This document shows, one piece after another, positions 1 through 10,784 of a stretch of 64,000 bases of DNA. A model generated the notes under the pieces. The model had not been told where the DNA came from and made no database searches. It was given only the letters and a program-made list of their open reading frames with translations. Made by a program: the position numbers and the translations under genes. The stretch's first letter is position 1; each line of letters starts with the position of its first letter. Source of the stretch: Rostrohypoxylon terebratum (taxonomy: Eukaryota; Ascomycota; Sordariomycetes; Xylariales; Hypoxylaceae); assembly GCA_022497145.1 (NCBI GenBank), contig MU385855.1:1116001-1180000 (forward strand), read 5' to 3'.

Positions 1-928
1 AATGAAACTCGGGCAACCTGACACTGTCGTGTCATTCTAATTGGCGAGTCGTTCCTCTCCGGTGTGTGGAAATTCTTGTGTAAAGCCATCTCATCCCATA
101 TCTCGGAGTCATATGATACGAGGTAGGGAAATCGTAGAGAGCGAGAGGCGGGACGGCTTGATATCTCGAAGCCATCCGGCTTAGCGAGTCTTGAAATCCC
201 ATCCTATCCGAAGCCACATTCGTGTCCGTGGCGGTTTTGTGCTACCCCAGGACATCTCATTGCTTGCGTGTTCTCTTTCCCACGAATGATCACTTTTACC
301 TCATTCATTGTCTCTGCCTAAGTAAGTAACAAGATAGAGCTTCATACGAAGGGATTTCACCAACTACAATTAACAAGTCATGCCTCGTTCGATCTATATT
401 ACTGGGCAGTCATGACCTCATACGATTTCTGTTTGGGTGGCGTGGCCGTTCACCAATCTTTGGGGGCAAAGTTTTGATATCAAAATGCTTTCAAAACAAG
501 TGTGGAAGGGAAATATTTCGAAGGGAAGATGAACCAACAAATGAGAATGACTGTTGGCAGCCATCCACTCAATGAGGAATCATTCAGCTACACCACCATT
601 TTTCAATCGCCCGTTGGTAATAGAGGTGATATGCTTCATTTTGACACTTTGGCTCCGCATATAAAAGTTAGGCTTGCGGTGAACAAGAATAGCAAATAAA
701 TGTTGGGCCAACCATACCACATAGCCATGGAAACGAATTCAATATTCCCAATACTCATTTTGTACCATTTCCTCTTCCAATAACATTTACACCTGGTCTT
801 ATCTTCGTAGAAAGTCCATTACCTCGCTATCGTACTAAACCAGCCCCTAGGACTTGTGAGCGCGTACACACGCACACACTTCGCCCTCCCTCGGATGCAA
901 CACAGGAAGAATATACAATCATCCCCCT
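1..928. other. Left-edge intergenic stretch
   Basis: This is the 3' flank of SEC8, which is transcribed leftward. I see no open frame with a recognisable product, no RNA gene and no repeat of note. Short open frames here (under 70 codons) lack any familiar motif. Confidence 0.6.
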
Positions 929-3900
929 TTAGCTCTGCCACATGTGCTCGCTCAGCGCAAGCACCTTCTCACCCATCTGCCTCTTCGCCGCGGACGCGAT
1001 GCCCCTCTCGGGGTCAGCTAGCTGTTCACTGTAGTATAATTCCACGAGGGCCTTGAGCTCGTCGTATGTGAACTTCTCCGCTTCGGAGATAATATCGCGA
1101 TTTTTATCTTTCTTAGCCTTGTTGACGATCGCGTCCGGGCCCTCTTGGAATAGGGCAAAATAGTTGGCTGCCCGCGCAAGGTCTACGCCTTCCTCGATAT
1201 TCTTGAGGTTCTGCTGTAGCACCAGGATGTTTAATTGCATGCGTTCGCATCCACGCATGTTCATGGGCTGCGTGGTGAGTGCGTTCGACACGAGGTACGT
1301 GTTCATGAGGAGACCTAAACCAGTCCGTATGAATGCCGTTTCTTTCTCACGGAGGAAGCGTACAATTGTTTCGTCGTACGCAACCAGTTCCGAATTTAAT
1401 GTCAGGATCTGTGGGTCCGGCTCTTTGATTTCCTGGTCGCCTAAGACGTACGGAGCTGTTTTAGGGGAGAGCGCTACACTAAGAGATTGCACAATGCGGC
1501 AGCGGATTTCCATATGTAATGTAAGGAGCACTGTACCAGCAAACTCCTCGTAGGATGACACTATGTTGTCAAACGATCTATGATATATTCGGTCAGGTAA
1601 CCATGAACTATCAAAGGGATGGGGTTGGGGGCTTACTGAACAGTTTCCTGTGTCATGGGAAGATACACAGGTCCTTGCTGGTCTCCGTTGGCCTTCTTAG
1701 GGTCGTTTAATAAAGTCCAGCGGCGATTTTGGTTCCTTGGCAAAGTCGGCCGAGACGAATCGGTATCGAATCGAGTGATATGTCGTAGACTATGAATCCG
1801 GACCGAAAGCCATTTCATGCTAGTATATAGCAGGCATAAGGAGGAGATGACGTCGCGATCTTGTATGACATCGTTCAGCTCAAGGTTCCGCCCATTGGCA
1901 TTCGTAATAAGTAATCCGACTTCCTTTTCTATTAATTCGCGATCAAGGTTATCTGATGTCCAAAGCTTCTTAATTGTCTCCTGAATATCGTCATCCCCGA
2001 TGGCTAATTCTGCGGAATACCGCAATGATAACGGTCCGACACCAGCCTCCTGCGCTTTGGAGACGAGCGATTTGAACCACGTAAGACACCTTTCATAGTA
2101 TCTCACCATTTGGGAAATGATGAGAGAGCTTAATGCTTGGTCGTGAGGAATTGTTCCAAGCATCCGGCAGAATGCAGTGATGACGGCGAAAAATGCCGTC
2201 GCGCCCTTGAAGACGGGGCGTCGGGCCACCAGGTCCCATGCAGGATCTTGTTGAAATGAGTCTGTTTCTCCAAATACGGAATCGCTCAATTTGCTCAGGG
2301 TTTCGTCTAGCTGTGGTTGGAAAACATTAACCAAAAAGTTATCGAGGAAAGATGTCAGAGTGCTCGCAGCCAAATCTGAGCCGGGGGGTACGATCGCTTT
2401 TAAGCGTCCTAGGAATACCAAAGTCGGAGGCAAAAGGAGACTCATATTAAAAACACTTGGTTCGACGAGCGATTTATAAGAACCAGGCGTGTTTCTGTTG
2501 TCGAATGCCCCGGAATATGCACTTCTTCTCGACTCCTTCCCTAATTTCTTGTCTGATGCCTGTGTTTTCCTGGAAGCTGTTGTAAGACCTGGGACCGCAG
2601 CTTTTATAATATCATCCAAGGCTTCGTATTCGGTAGTCATCTCGACAGATTTGGGATCTGCTTCGGAGAATTTGAAGAGGTGCTCCCTAGATATATCTTT
2701 ATTACCGTTAAGCAACGCACCTTGCCTTGGCGAATTGAATTGGTAGACATCAGCATCGGTGGTAACGTAGTTGTGTAAAAGGGAGCGTATTTCGTTCTGA
2801 TAGAGATTCCATAACTCCTTAAAGCTTCCAAGAAGTGAACTGTTATTGCCGCCGCCTTCTCGTCGAATAAGTGCCTTGACAGCCTCATGAAAGACCCGAT
2901 GGCCTTCAGCAATAGCTTCAAATTTACCATACAAGGTCCACAAGAGATCGTAAATGACATCTGCGCGCATTTGCGTTTCCCTACTACCATAGATGTGTAG
3001 GCCCTGCGCGTTTCCTGTGCCACCTCTTAATGAACTGGGGTGTCTCTGATCGACTTCATTGATCGTTTCATTGACGATAGAGAACAACTCAACCGGGAGC
3101 CGTTGTTTCAACGTTTCGACAGCGCCTTCTAAGCGGCCAAGTTTATTCAGAGACTCAACGACGAGACTTATGTAATAGAATGTGTCCGCTTCGGGATTCT
3201 TTGCGGGGTCTTCGGTCACCGGTTGGTTAAGATCCATCGTATCCAGAACCAGATGGAACGGCGTCAGCACATTGGATTCGCTATAATTCTCGTTGTATAC
3301 ACCCTGCTTCTTGGCTAGGTTTTGCCACCGCTCTTGACAGTAAGGTGATTTCAGATACAGGTGCTCATGCAGCTCCTCGGTTAGAATATCCATCAGCGCG
3401 GTCTCTTGGTTCGCAAGATAGCCCCGTAGCTCATTGAGAGCCCCGATATCGTCAAGTTCTGGTTTGCGCAGCTTCCGTAGAGCATTGTGCAATACTTCGA
3501 CAGCAGTTAAAAATCGCTTTTCTGATATTCTAGCTTCCAGTTGATCCGGCACCGTTCGCAGATCCTCCAGTTCGTTTAGCGTCTGCAGCACATCATCGTA
3601 CATTTGCGAGGATTTGTATAGCTTCTTGAGTTCGGGATCGGTCGCACAAAGGCTCGTCCGCGACGCGGCCAAAGATTCCTTCAGGGCACGAACCCTCTTC
3701 TGGGAAGATTGTATGCTGCCCTGGATTTTGTGGAAGGTACCAATTGAACTGTTGAAACCCTGGTGGTGCTCGTGTACGATATTTTTCAGAGATTCTTGTA
3801 GGTATTTGTGTGTCTTCTTGAAACCTTTATATTCGTGAGCTCGGCCGACAGAACTGTTGTCCAATAGCTGAAGTGCTAGAGAAACGGGTATGCAGTCGTC

Positions 3901-4191
3901 TTGGATCATGGCAGGCCATTCGGACTTAATAAGTTCAAGGACTTGAGAGATCTGTCGTTCGGCATTCGTTTCGTTTGCTCGTTCATTCGCTCGTTGTACT
4001 CTGGAAGCTGGTGAGCTAAAACCGCCGCTTCGGCCGGAAGACGGCGGCCTTCGAGGATTCATTTGCTGGGGAGGAGTGCCATAGCGATCGCTTGCGTAAC
4101 CGTCGCCATAAGGATCATATTCATCATCTCGCCCCCCGACAGCACCGTTTCCATTGCGAGGACGGTATGATCCGCCGTATCGGTTGGCCAT
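929..4191 (-). CDS. SEC8: Exocyst complex component Sec8
   Basis: Subunit of the octameric exocyst, which tethers post-Golgi vesicles to the plasma membrane at sites of polarised growth such as the hyphal tip. Two exons: 1637-4191 and 929-1577, joined across a 59-nt intron (donor GTAAGC, acceptor ATAG). The split codon gives Gln and the frame then continues SFDNIVSSYEEFAG. The product is 1067 residues, normal for fungal Sec8. Residues 1-75 are Gly/Arg/Pro-rich and probably disordered. The conserved Sec8 N-terminal domain follows (from about residue 80, RQISQVLELIKSEWP), then a long helical rod. The second exon supplies the last 215 residues, so the two open frames are one gene. The start is the first ATG of the frame. 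A GTGAGT hexamer array lies 36-60 bp upstream. Identification is by family resemblance and length and is firm. Confidence 0.93.
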
Positions 4192-4732
4192 TGTCGCAGT
4201 GATGCATTCGGTAGGTTAGCAGAGGCTGTGAGTGTGAGTGTGAGTGTGAGCTTGAGCTCGGCCGCAAGCTACCCCTTCTAATGTAATCAATTCATATGTG
4301 TGCAACTACACCTATATGGATACAATCAATAATATTCAATGTCGGGTATGGTATCGGGTATGGTAGATCGGGCCAGTCTGTTTTCGCACCAGGCGTTTGA
4401 GTATTGTCACGGGTTTCGGTGTTGAGATTGAATGTTCACTGTTCAATATGGGCAAGGAGTTGGGTTACATCCATATTATGTAATTGTTTTAAGGTTCGCA
4501 CTGTAGTATTGTACCCACCCCCTGCAGCCCCTGTCGTCAGGGATTAGCCACTCAGTGCTGGAGTCTGGACCCATGACGGCATCAAGTACCAATGTATACC
4601 TTGAATCTTGATGCCTCTATTCACTGTGTATTTGTGCATATTAGAAACTGAATTGTATCATTATAACTACATTATATACATTATATATCTTCCGCATGGG
4701 ATATGTGTCCGTTATTATCAATTTTTGCAATT
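4192..4732. other. Intergenic: SEC8 promoter and acid phosphatase 3' flank
   Basis: It holds a hexanucleotide array (GTGAGT, about four copies, 4227-4251) close to the SEC8 start, an imperfect repeat of GGTATGGTATC near 4344-4364, and an AT-rich patch near 4670-4690 just past the phosphatase stop. No gene seen. Confidence 0.5.
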
Positions 4733-6347
4733 TTAGTAAACGGCAATTTGCTGAACCCAAGGTTTGCTCAGATCCGTATAGAAACTAGCGCCCCTCACTG
4801 TCGTTGGCGTGTTCTTGGTGACTGTGACATTGCAATTCTCGATCCAGTTTCCTTCGGCAGCATACTTCTTTGAAACATAGTTAGCATAGTCGCTCAGCTT
4901 GCATGACGAACCAGGCCCACTCTTGCAGGATGGGACTGGATAGACTGCATCGTTCAAACGAATACGGACATATGTTTCATTCGTTGAGGTGTATCCAGAT
5001 GTGGGCGACTTTGAAAGGTATCCCGATTTACCACTGCTCTTCACGGCACAATTCAATCGTTCAAAGGCGATAGTTCCTCTCATGGAGACATATCGCGATC
5101 CCACCCAAAGCCTGTGATCATCTTTCTTCGTGGAAGACAATGGAGCCTGCGAGTCGAAGACGCCACTTGCGGTGACTAACTCAGTTAATTGGCCATCATT
5201 CAAGAAAGACATCAGGAGTTTAGGGACCGCAAATGTTGACCCGTCCGCCTTGGTGCCATTAGTTGAACCATTCTGCAGAAGATCAACAAGCGCATTCAAA
5301 TAAGGAGTCATCATCTTCTTGGGAAGGTCCGTGCCGGGTCCAACTCCGTAGTAATAACGGAGATCGTTGGAATATTCATACTGCTTTAGTTCTTCGTCTG
5401 TGAACACATTACACCATGGCGAAATTCTACCGGTGATGTGGCTCTCAAAACCGCATAGATATGGGATCTGGGTCACGTCATTGGCGGTGAGGGTCAAATC
5501 TCCCCGAATTAGCTTTTGCAGACGGGCTTGAACAGGCGGGACCCAAATGTTATCCCAGACTGTCTTGTTGTTTCCGCCCTCCGAGTCACTAAAGTTCGGG
5601 CACATGTCCGAGGGAGCAAGCGAGTCCCCAATGCCAGCCGCGAAGCCTTTAGATGTGACCGAGACGACACCTCCATTCTGAGAAGCGGACCAACCTAAGA
5701 AGCCGCGAACAAACATCGACGCTGTTTGAAGGACCCGAGTATAGTTGTTAGCCCACACCAGAAACTGGTCTCCTTCCTGGTAAAGGTCCGGGTATCTATA
5801 GAAATTAATTCGGATGCACTAACAACAAGTTGATAATGTCAGAAGTACCTCGTTCGAAGGGTGTAGCCAAAATCATAAGCTTCCTTTGCTCCAGTGGGAT
5901 TCTCCATGGCAATCTGGACCGTCGGGTTTGTAAGTACGGGTTGCCAACTTGACAGGAACGAAAGGCTCCCATGTGCAGTGTAGCTAGAGTTTTGGAACTG
6001 CACTCGAGTTTTAGCTAGGGTCGAGATGTTTGTCCAATGTGCTGGAAACCAACCCTTTGATACATATCTACCCACCCATTATAAGCACCCTGGTCTGGAT
6101 ATCTCGAGCCGTGCCTCGATATATAGGCTGCCTTATCGACATAGCAGTTATCAGGAACCTCGGGTGAGATTCCGAAGACATTTGGACCGGCATACCACGG
6201 TCCGTTTGCGCCTACCCACTGGAGAGGATTGGTCGCAGTCTCGCTAGAAGGAAAATTGATATCCTGGGTTGGCGCAAGATATTGTGGCACGGTAGCTTGG
6301 ACTCCTCTGCTTGCCAAAGAGATAACGAGAAGCTGTGAGACACGCAT
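4733..6347 (-). CDS. Secreted histidine acid phosphatase (phytase-like fold)
   Basis: Predicted extracellular phosphomonoesterase of the histidine acid phosphatase superfamily. Three exons: 6054-6347, 5849-5997 and 4733-5795, giving 501 residues. The ATG at 6347 was chosen over an in-frame ATG at 6410 because it opens directly onto a signal peptide (MRVSQLLVISLASRGVQA). The nucleophile signature RHGSRYP is at residues 78-84 (His79). Several N-x-S/T sites and many cysteines fit secretion. The second signature, normally His-Asp near the C-terminal half, reads FLNDGQ here (Asn347-Asp348), so the His is replaced; activity is therefore uncertain. Intron 2 is clean (GTACTT..TATAG). Intron 1 is less sure: I used donor GTTGGT and acceptor GTGCAG because this restores the family spacing to GSLSFL. 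Two CACGTG boxes lie upstream, as expected for phosphate regulation. Confidence 0.85.
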
Positions 6348-6653
6348 GATGACAGTTTTCTGAAAAGGAAGACGGACCGGATCTATTTGATAGTCGCCAA
6401 CGCGCGACACGGACAGCTCGACAGGAGGCAGTCATCCGCGAAACGAGAGATTGAGGTTAAAAGCCGTGAATATAAATCATAAATGCTTTCAACACACCTA
6501 CCTGGTACCTATCTGTAAAACTAATTCAACCCTGCTCTTCCGAATCTACTATGTAGACATTTTCAAGTTGATCGACCAATGAATGAGCAGCCTGTCGCAT
6601 ATTGTGATTAGTGCTCTTAGAACGCAAGATGTTGGTATACCTAGTCTAGTGAG

Positions 6654-6659
6654 CACGTG
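6654..6659. promoter_or_regulatory. CACGTG box, candidate Pho4/NUC-1 site
   Basis: Palindromic CACGTG, 307 bp upstream of the acid phosphatase ATG. Pho4/NUC-1-type bHLH regulators bind this word in phosphate-starvation promoters. The link is inference: other CACGTG words occur in the window outside this promoter. Confidence 0.35.
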
Positions 6660-6920
6660 TTAAGCCGTCGCCTTCTGGTTTGCGCGGGTTGGTAGTCCAA
6701 AGAAGACGGTGACGAGGCTAATCGGAGATTGAACTACCAATTCGGGTTCGATGCTCCATGAATTGATTATGCATGTTCGCTCGAATCACTGAAACCAGAA
6801 TTTTCCAGAATATCAGTTGACTTTTAGTTAGAACTTGAAGAATTTATACTGGAGCTGCTTAACTTGTCAATATGGGTCGATGGGATAATAGATAGTGTTG
6901 GACCTTGTCCATTTGAACTC

Positions 6921-6926
6921 CACGTG
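6921..6926. promoter_or_regulatory. Second CACGTG box upstream of acid phosphatase
   Basis: Palindromic CACGTG, 574 bp upstream of the acid phosphatase ATG and 328 bp upstream of the divergent hydrolase-like gene. It could serve either gene. Together with the box at 6654 it gives two copies in about 270 bp. Confidence 0.3.
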
Positions 6927-7253
6927 GTCGATGACATGGTGAAAATGGATAGCGAATGGATAGCGAATGGAAATCACAGGAATCAAACCCGGGAACCTTA
7001 AAACTTAAAAGACCCCATTGAGTTTTGAGATCTTGGTACGAAGTACCGCCGTACCTGAAGCTAAACCTATTTCAGAATAGCGGGTAACTTCTGATCTTCG
7101 GCATGAGATCCGGTGGGGTTATGTAACTCTGTAGAATCCTTCCCGACTCCGAGCTGTCCGAGAAAAAATGTCACTGTGCTTTCTGATCTTGTACATCCAT
7201 TTACGAGTATATCATATTACTTAGTAACCCTGGAGGCTTCTCGAGATAACAAC

Positions 7254-8045
7254 ATGCGGACTAGAATACCCAAACCAGAGGATTTCGATCATTTATCACC
7301 CTCATTACATGTCTCGTTAATCTTCCCCGAAGTACCAGAGACAACAACCGCTATCCTTATTCTTTTCCACGGTCTGGGTGATTCAGAAGCACCATTCGCC
7401 TCATTCGCAAAGAACATAAACCTACCAGGTGTTCTGGCCATCTCCGTCCGTGGTACCACTCCACTACCACCTGCAGTACTTGGGAATTTGGTACTGGAAC
7501 CTGCCGGCCCACCCCAGAATTTCCTTTGGGGGGATGATTTAACTATATCCCCATCAACGGGCGACTTAGACCCGGATCCGGGCTTCTCTAAAGCGGAGGA
7601 CTTAGTCTTTGGCAAGCTTATTCGTGAGACACTTATTGGAAAGTGCGGCTGGGAGACAAACGACATTTTGCTATTCGGCTTCGGGCAAGGTGGTTCCTTA
7701 GCTCTCGGCTTATCATCGAAAATCCGCCAGGGTGAGAGAGTTGTAGATGTCACCGAAGGAAATGGGGCCACCACCACGACTTTCAAGGGCGTAGTGACAA
7801 TCGGCGGTCCTTTGCCTCCAAGCATGATACCCACAATAAGCGCTAGAGGGAAGTCACGAACACCGGTTCTAGTATGCCACGGCACGTCGAGCGAATATAT
7901 TGATGAGGATGCGATAGACCTCTTGAGAAAGGAGTTTGCCGACGTACGAGAAGTCAAGTGGAACAAGCCTGACGACGATATGCCTAGGAATAAGGATGAG
8001 ATGTTACCAATCATGCAATTCTTTGCCGAAAGACTACGTGGATAG
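7254..8045 (+). CDS. Phospholipase/carboxylesterase-family protein lacking the catalytic serine
   Basis: Alpha/beta-hydrolase of the acyl-protein thioesterase / phospholipase-carboxylesterase family, single exon, 263 residues from the ATG at 7254. An in-frame ATG at 7113 would add 47 residues with no family resemblance; the RIPKPEDF opening fits the family better. The oxyanion-side strand FHGLGD (residues 38-43) is intact. The nucleophile elbow, normally GFSQGG, reads GFGQGG (142-147), so the serine is Gly144. The usual Asp region after VLVCHG reads TSSEYI, and there is no histidine in the C-terminal region where the catalytic His should be. It is therefore probably a non-catalytic or differently acting relative; I recall such GFGQGG forms in fungi but cannot verify it. 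Its function is unknown. Confidence 0.78.
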   Translation: MRTRIPKPEDFDHLSPSLHVSLIFPEVPETTTAILILFHGLGDSEAPFASFAKNINLPGVLAISVRGTTPLPPAVLGNLVLEPAGPPQNFLWGDDLTISPSTGDLDPDPGFSKAEDLVFGKLIRETLIGKCGWETNDILLFGFGQGGSLALGLSSKIRQGERVVDVTEGNGATTTTFKGVVTIGGPLPPSMIPTISARGKSRTPVLVCHGTSSEYIDEDAIDLLRKEFADVREVKWNKPDDDMPRNKDEMLPIMQFFAERLRG

Positions 8046-8410
8046 TAAGATACGACATAAAATTCTTACTAGACGCAGTCTCTTAATTACATAAATACCA
8101 TGTACACTCAGCAATCGAAAGAGGTAGCCGTCGAAATTCTCAGGATCATTGAGTACTATCATTATACGTATAACAATGTATCCTCGACATGCTAGAAATC
8201 TACAACCTAGATGTACCCACAACTAAAATAAGACGGAAATCAATCCATTACAATGCCCAATAGCCATGCGTGTGAACTCTATTCCGTGTGGACAATATCC
8301 ATCTCCCGGTATAGATAGGGAACTTTCTATGTCTGGCATCCTCTGATGCAGCTGATGCAAGTAATGTACAATTTAAGCAGTAATGCTAATGTCGGTAGTA
8401 TCCTAGAACC
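8046..8410. other. Convergent 3' intergenic region
   Basis: Short tail-to-tail spacer between the hydrolase-like gene (+) and the amino-acid transporter (-). AT-rich and presumably both 3' UTRs. No gene or repeat seen. Confidence 0.5.
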
Positions 8411-10784
8411 TTAGATCTTGTTGGGATCGCAGTATTTCGGTAGGCTTGGACCGGATGGGCCGCTAGCCCAGCTAATCACCGTCAAGCTAGTGGTGTACGC
8501 CATGGCGATGAATCCAAACACGCAGAGTAAAATATCAGTTACTCTTCGGACGCGGCTCGTAGCTACACCCTTGTAATGGAGCAATGGCTAAAGGGGGTCA
8601 GCACGATTCCAAATGAAGCTTAGCAGGATAACGAAAAAAAGAAACACTTACCGGATAGATGTACACGAGGGGAATGCAGGCAAAGTTCCCAACGAGAGCA
8701 ACGAACTTGTCCAAGTCATCCGCACCTCCCCAAGCAATGAAAGCGCAGAGGAAGACGACGAAGAAACGGAACAGGTTCTTCTGCCATTTGATGTAAGGGT
8801 TATACTTGCCGCTTCTCGTGAACAGTGCGTTCTCGGTGATACGGATAGCAGGGAAAATCTGTAAGGGTGTCGAGAGAAGGATAGCGAGCGAATAGAGGAA
8901 TTGGACACCGTTGACCAATTTGTTGTCCTGAGGTAGATTCAGAAGAACAACAGTCTCCGTCTTTGAACCATAAGCAGCATAAGAGACGGCACCCATGGTA
9001 ATGAAGAGGATTGTGATGATAATCATGACATAAAACATGACCTTGGGGAACTTGGAAGGCGTCTTCATCGACTCCTGGATGGGGATGATGAGGCCAATAC
9101 CTTCGAAAGTGAAAATAGCCGTGCCAATGAAAAGTGTCCAGTCTTTCTGATTGAATTGAATGATATCGGCGAGACCATTGGTATTCAGCGTGAGAATATC
9201 ATAGTAGAACAGGTATGCTAATCCGATGACAATGAAAGCATCTGCTATCAGAGCTGTGAAACCAAGTTTTCCGATGTCGCGGAATAGGGAGAATGGTAGG
9301 AAGATGATCATCTGCATTAGAATTAAGTAGGAAACCTCGATATGAACGTTGCAGTCAGAGACAGCAAGGATGAACGCTTGCAAATTTTCCGCCGTGAAAA
9401 CGATGTAGGCCGCGACGAATCCGATCTGGCTGACGACGATAGAGAACAGAATCAATTTTCTCATCCAATCGCCGTACAAGATGCCGCCAATGTCGCCGAA
9501 GGATCCTTCGACCTTTAATCGTGTGGTAACAAGCAGCACAAAGCAATAGTAGCTTAGCGCTGCTACGAAGAGAAGAACCATGTTACTGAAAATCATGCCA
9601 CCATTAAAGTAGGCTCGGGGTAAAAACAATACACCCGTACCAACGAACGACTTCAAGAGAAGCAAGGCCGCATTAAATGGGGAGTTATTGCCACTGCCGC
9701 CTCTGGTCTTTCTTCTTCTCTTGCGCTTGGACGGTGTCAACAGGGCGCTGTCTTCCAATGGTTCTCTGTCTTCCTCGCTATCATAATAATCCTCACTTTC
9801 GCCAGAAGAGAAATACTCTCCGGGTCTCAAGACTTCGTCGTCTTCTTCGAGCTCTTCGCCTGCGAAATGACCGTAGATAGAGAGGAACTCTAGGAAGCTG
9901 TTGGTGAACAACTGAGGATCTTGTCTACCTCTTGTAGTGCCTTCGCCAGCTTCTAGTCTTTGTGGGTCCAAAGACGGGCTTTGACCAGCTCGTCTAATAT
10001 AATTACGCCTAAACCCGCCAGGGATCTTAATGGAGTTGATATCGAGAACATCGCTTTCAGGCTCGTCCCTGGCGTGACTGAAACTCTTGCTTCGCTGATG
10101 ACGGCTTCGGTCTTCAGCGTCTTCGGTCCATCGATAAATCTGGCGCGTTATGTCTCCTCCTTGTAACCTTAAACTCGAAAATTCGTCGTCGGCGCGCCCA
10201 GGGTCGGCAACCTCGCCGACTTGTTTGCCTTTTGAATTATCGCCATAGTTGGACCCCGAATCTCCGGTGTCGGTGGGTTGGACTAGATGCCTCTTGATGA
10301 TTTCGGGATCTTCGTAAGCGCCAGTGCCGCCACCTTGCAAATATCTTGATCGCGCCTCGAAGGAACCGTAGTTGGTTGGCGTTATAGACGGCTGTGGGCC
10401 CGAAGCTGTTCCGACTGGTGACGACGATCGTATGGGCGGAGTGCCGAACCTAGGAGGTGAGCCACCTACGGAACTTGAAAGAGCTGCGGCGAGAGCAGAT
10501 ACCCCAGGGCCAGCAGAGCTTTGGCCAGCACCTGCGAGAGGTCCTGTATTTTCGACATTTTCGCCATCCCTACTTGCAGGCTGGGGCCTTTGTATTGGTG
10601 GAGTTCCGAATATTTGAGAAGGAACAGGGGAGGCGAGGCGGGCAGTGACATCAGCGCGCGGTACGGAAGTTCCATATGCCCCATATGTCCTACTTCTTAA
10701 CGAACCAGGGGAAGAGGATAAAGGGACAGCCAAAGGACCTCCAGGTTGCGGCGTCGTACTTCTTTCCTGGTCGGTATTGGTCAT
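8411..10784 (-). CDS. Vacuolar amino-acid transporter, AVT3/AVT4-like (AAAP family)
   Basis: Membrane carrier of the amino acid/auxin permease family, predicted at the vacuolar membrane where AVT3/AVT4 proteins export amino acids to the cytosol. Two exons: 8652-10784 and 8411-8587, with a 64-nt intron (donor GTAAGT, acceptor TTTAG, phase 0), giving 769 residues. Residues 1 to about 360 are a Ser/Pro/Gly-rich cytosolic tail with an acidic patch followed by a basic KRKRRRK stretch. The transport core begins NSPFNAALLLLKSFVGTG, the AAAP entry motif, followed by about ten hydrophobic helices. The second exon adds the last helix (DILLCVFGFIAMAYTT) and ends SLPKYCDPNKI. Reading through the intron would lose that helix, so the spliced form is preferred. 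Start is the first ATG (MTNTDQERS). A long N-terminal tail is typical of fungal AVT3/4 relatives. The exact substrate is not determinable. Confidence 0.88.

Larger units (their letters stand above)
6348..7253. other. Divergent promoter region, acid phosphatase / hydrolase-like gene
   Basis: 906 bp between two head-to-head genes. It contains two CACGTG boxes (6654 and 6921) and an 11-bp direct duplication, ATGGATAGCGA twice at 6945-6966. A degenerate tRNA T-arm-like string sits near 6975-7000 but no tRNA can be folded around it. Confidence 0.5.

Noticed and set aside
929..1561. Separate gene downstream of SEC8
   Set aside because: The frame joins the main SEC8 frame through a 59-nt GT-AG intron with correct phase, so it is the second SEC8 exon.
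6970..7005. tRNA-like T-arm on the minus strand
   Set aside because: It differs from the consensus at two positions, the stem mispairs, and no D-arm, anticodon arm or acceptor stem can be drawn around it.
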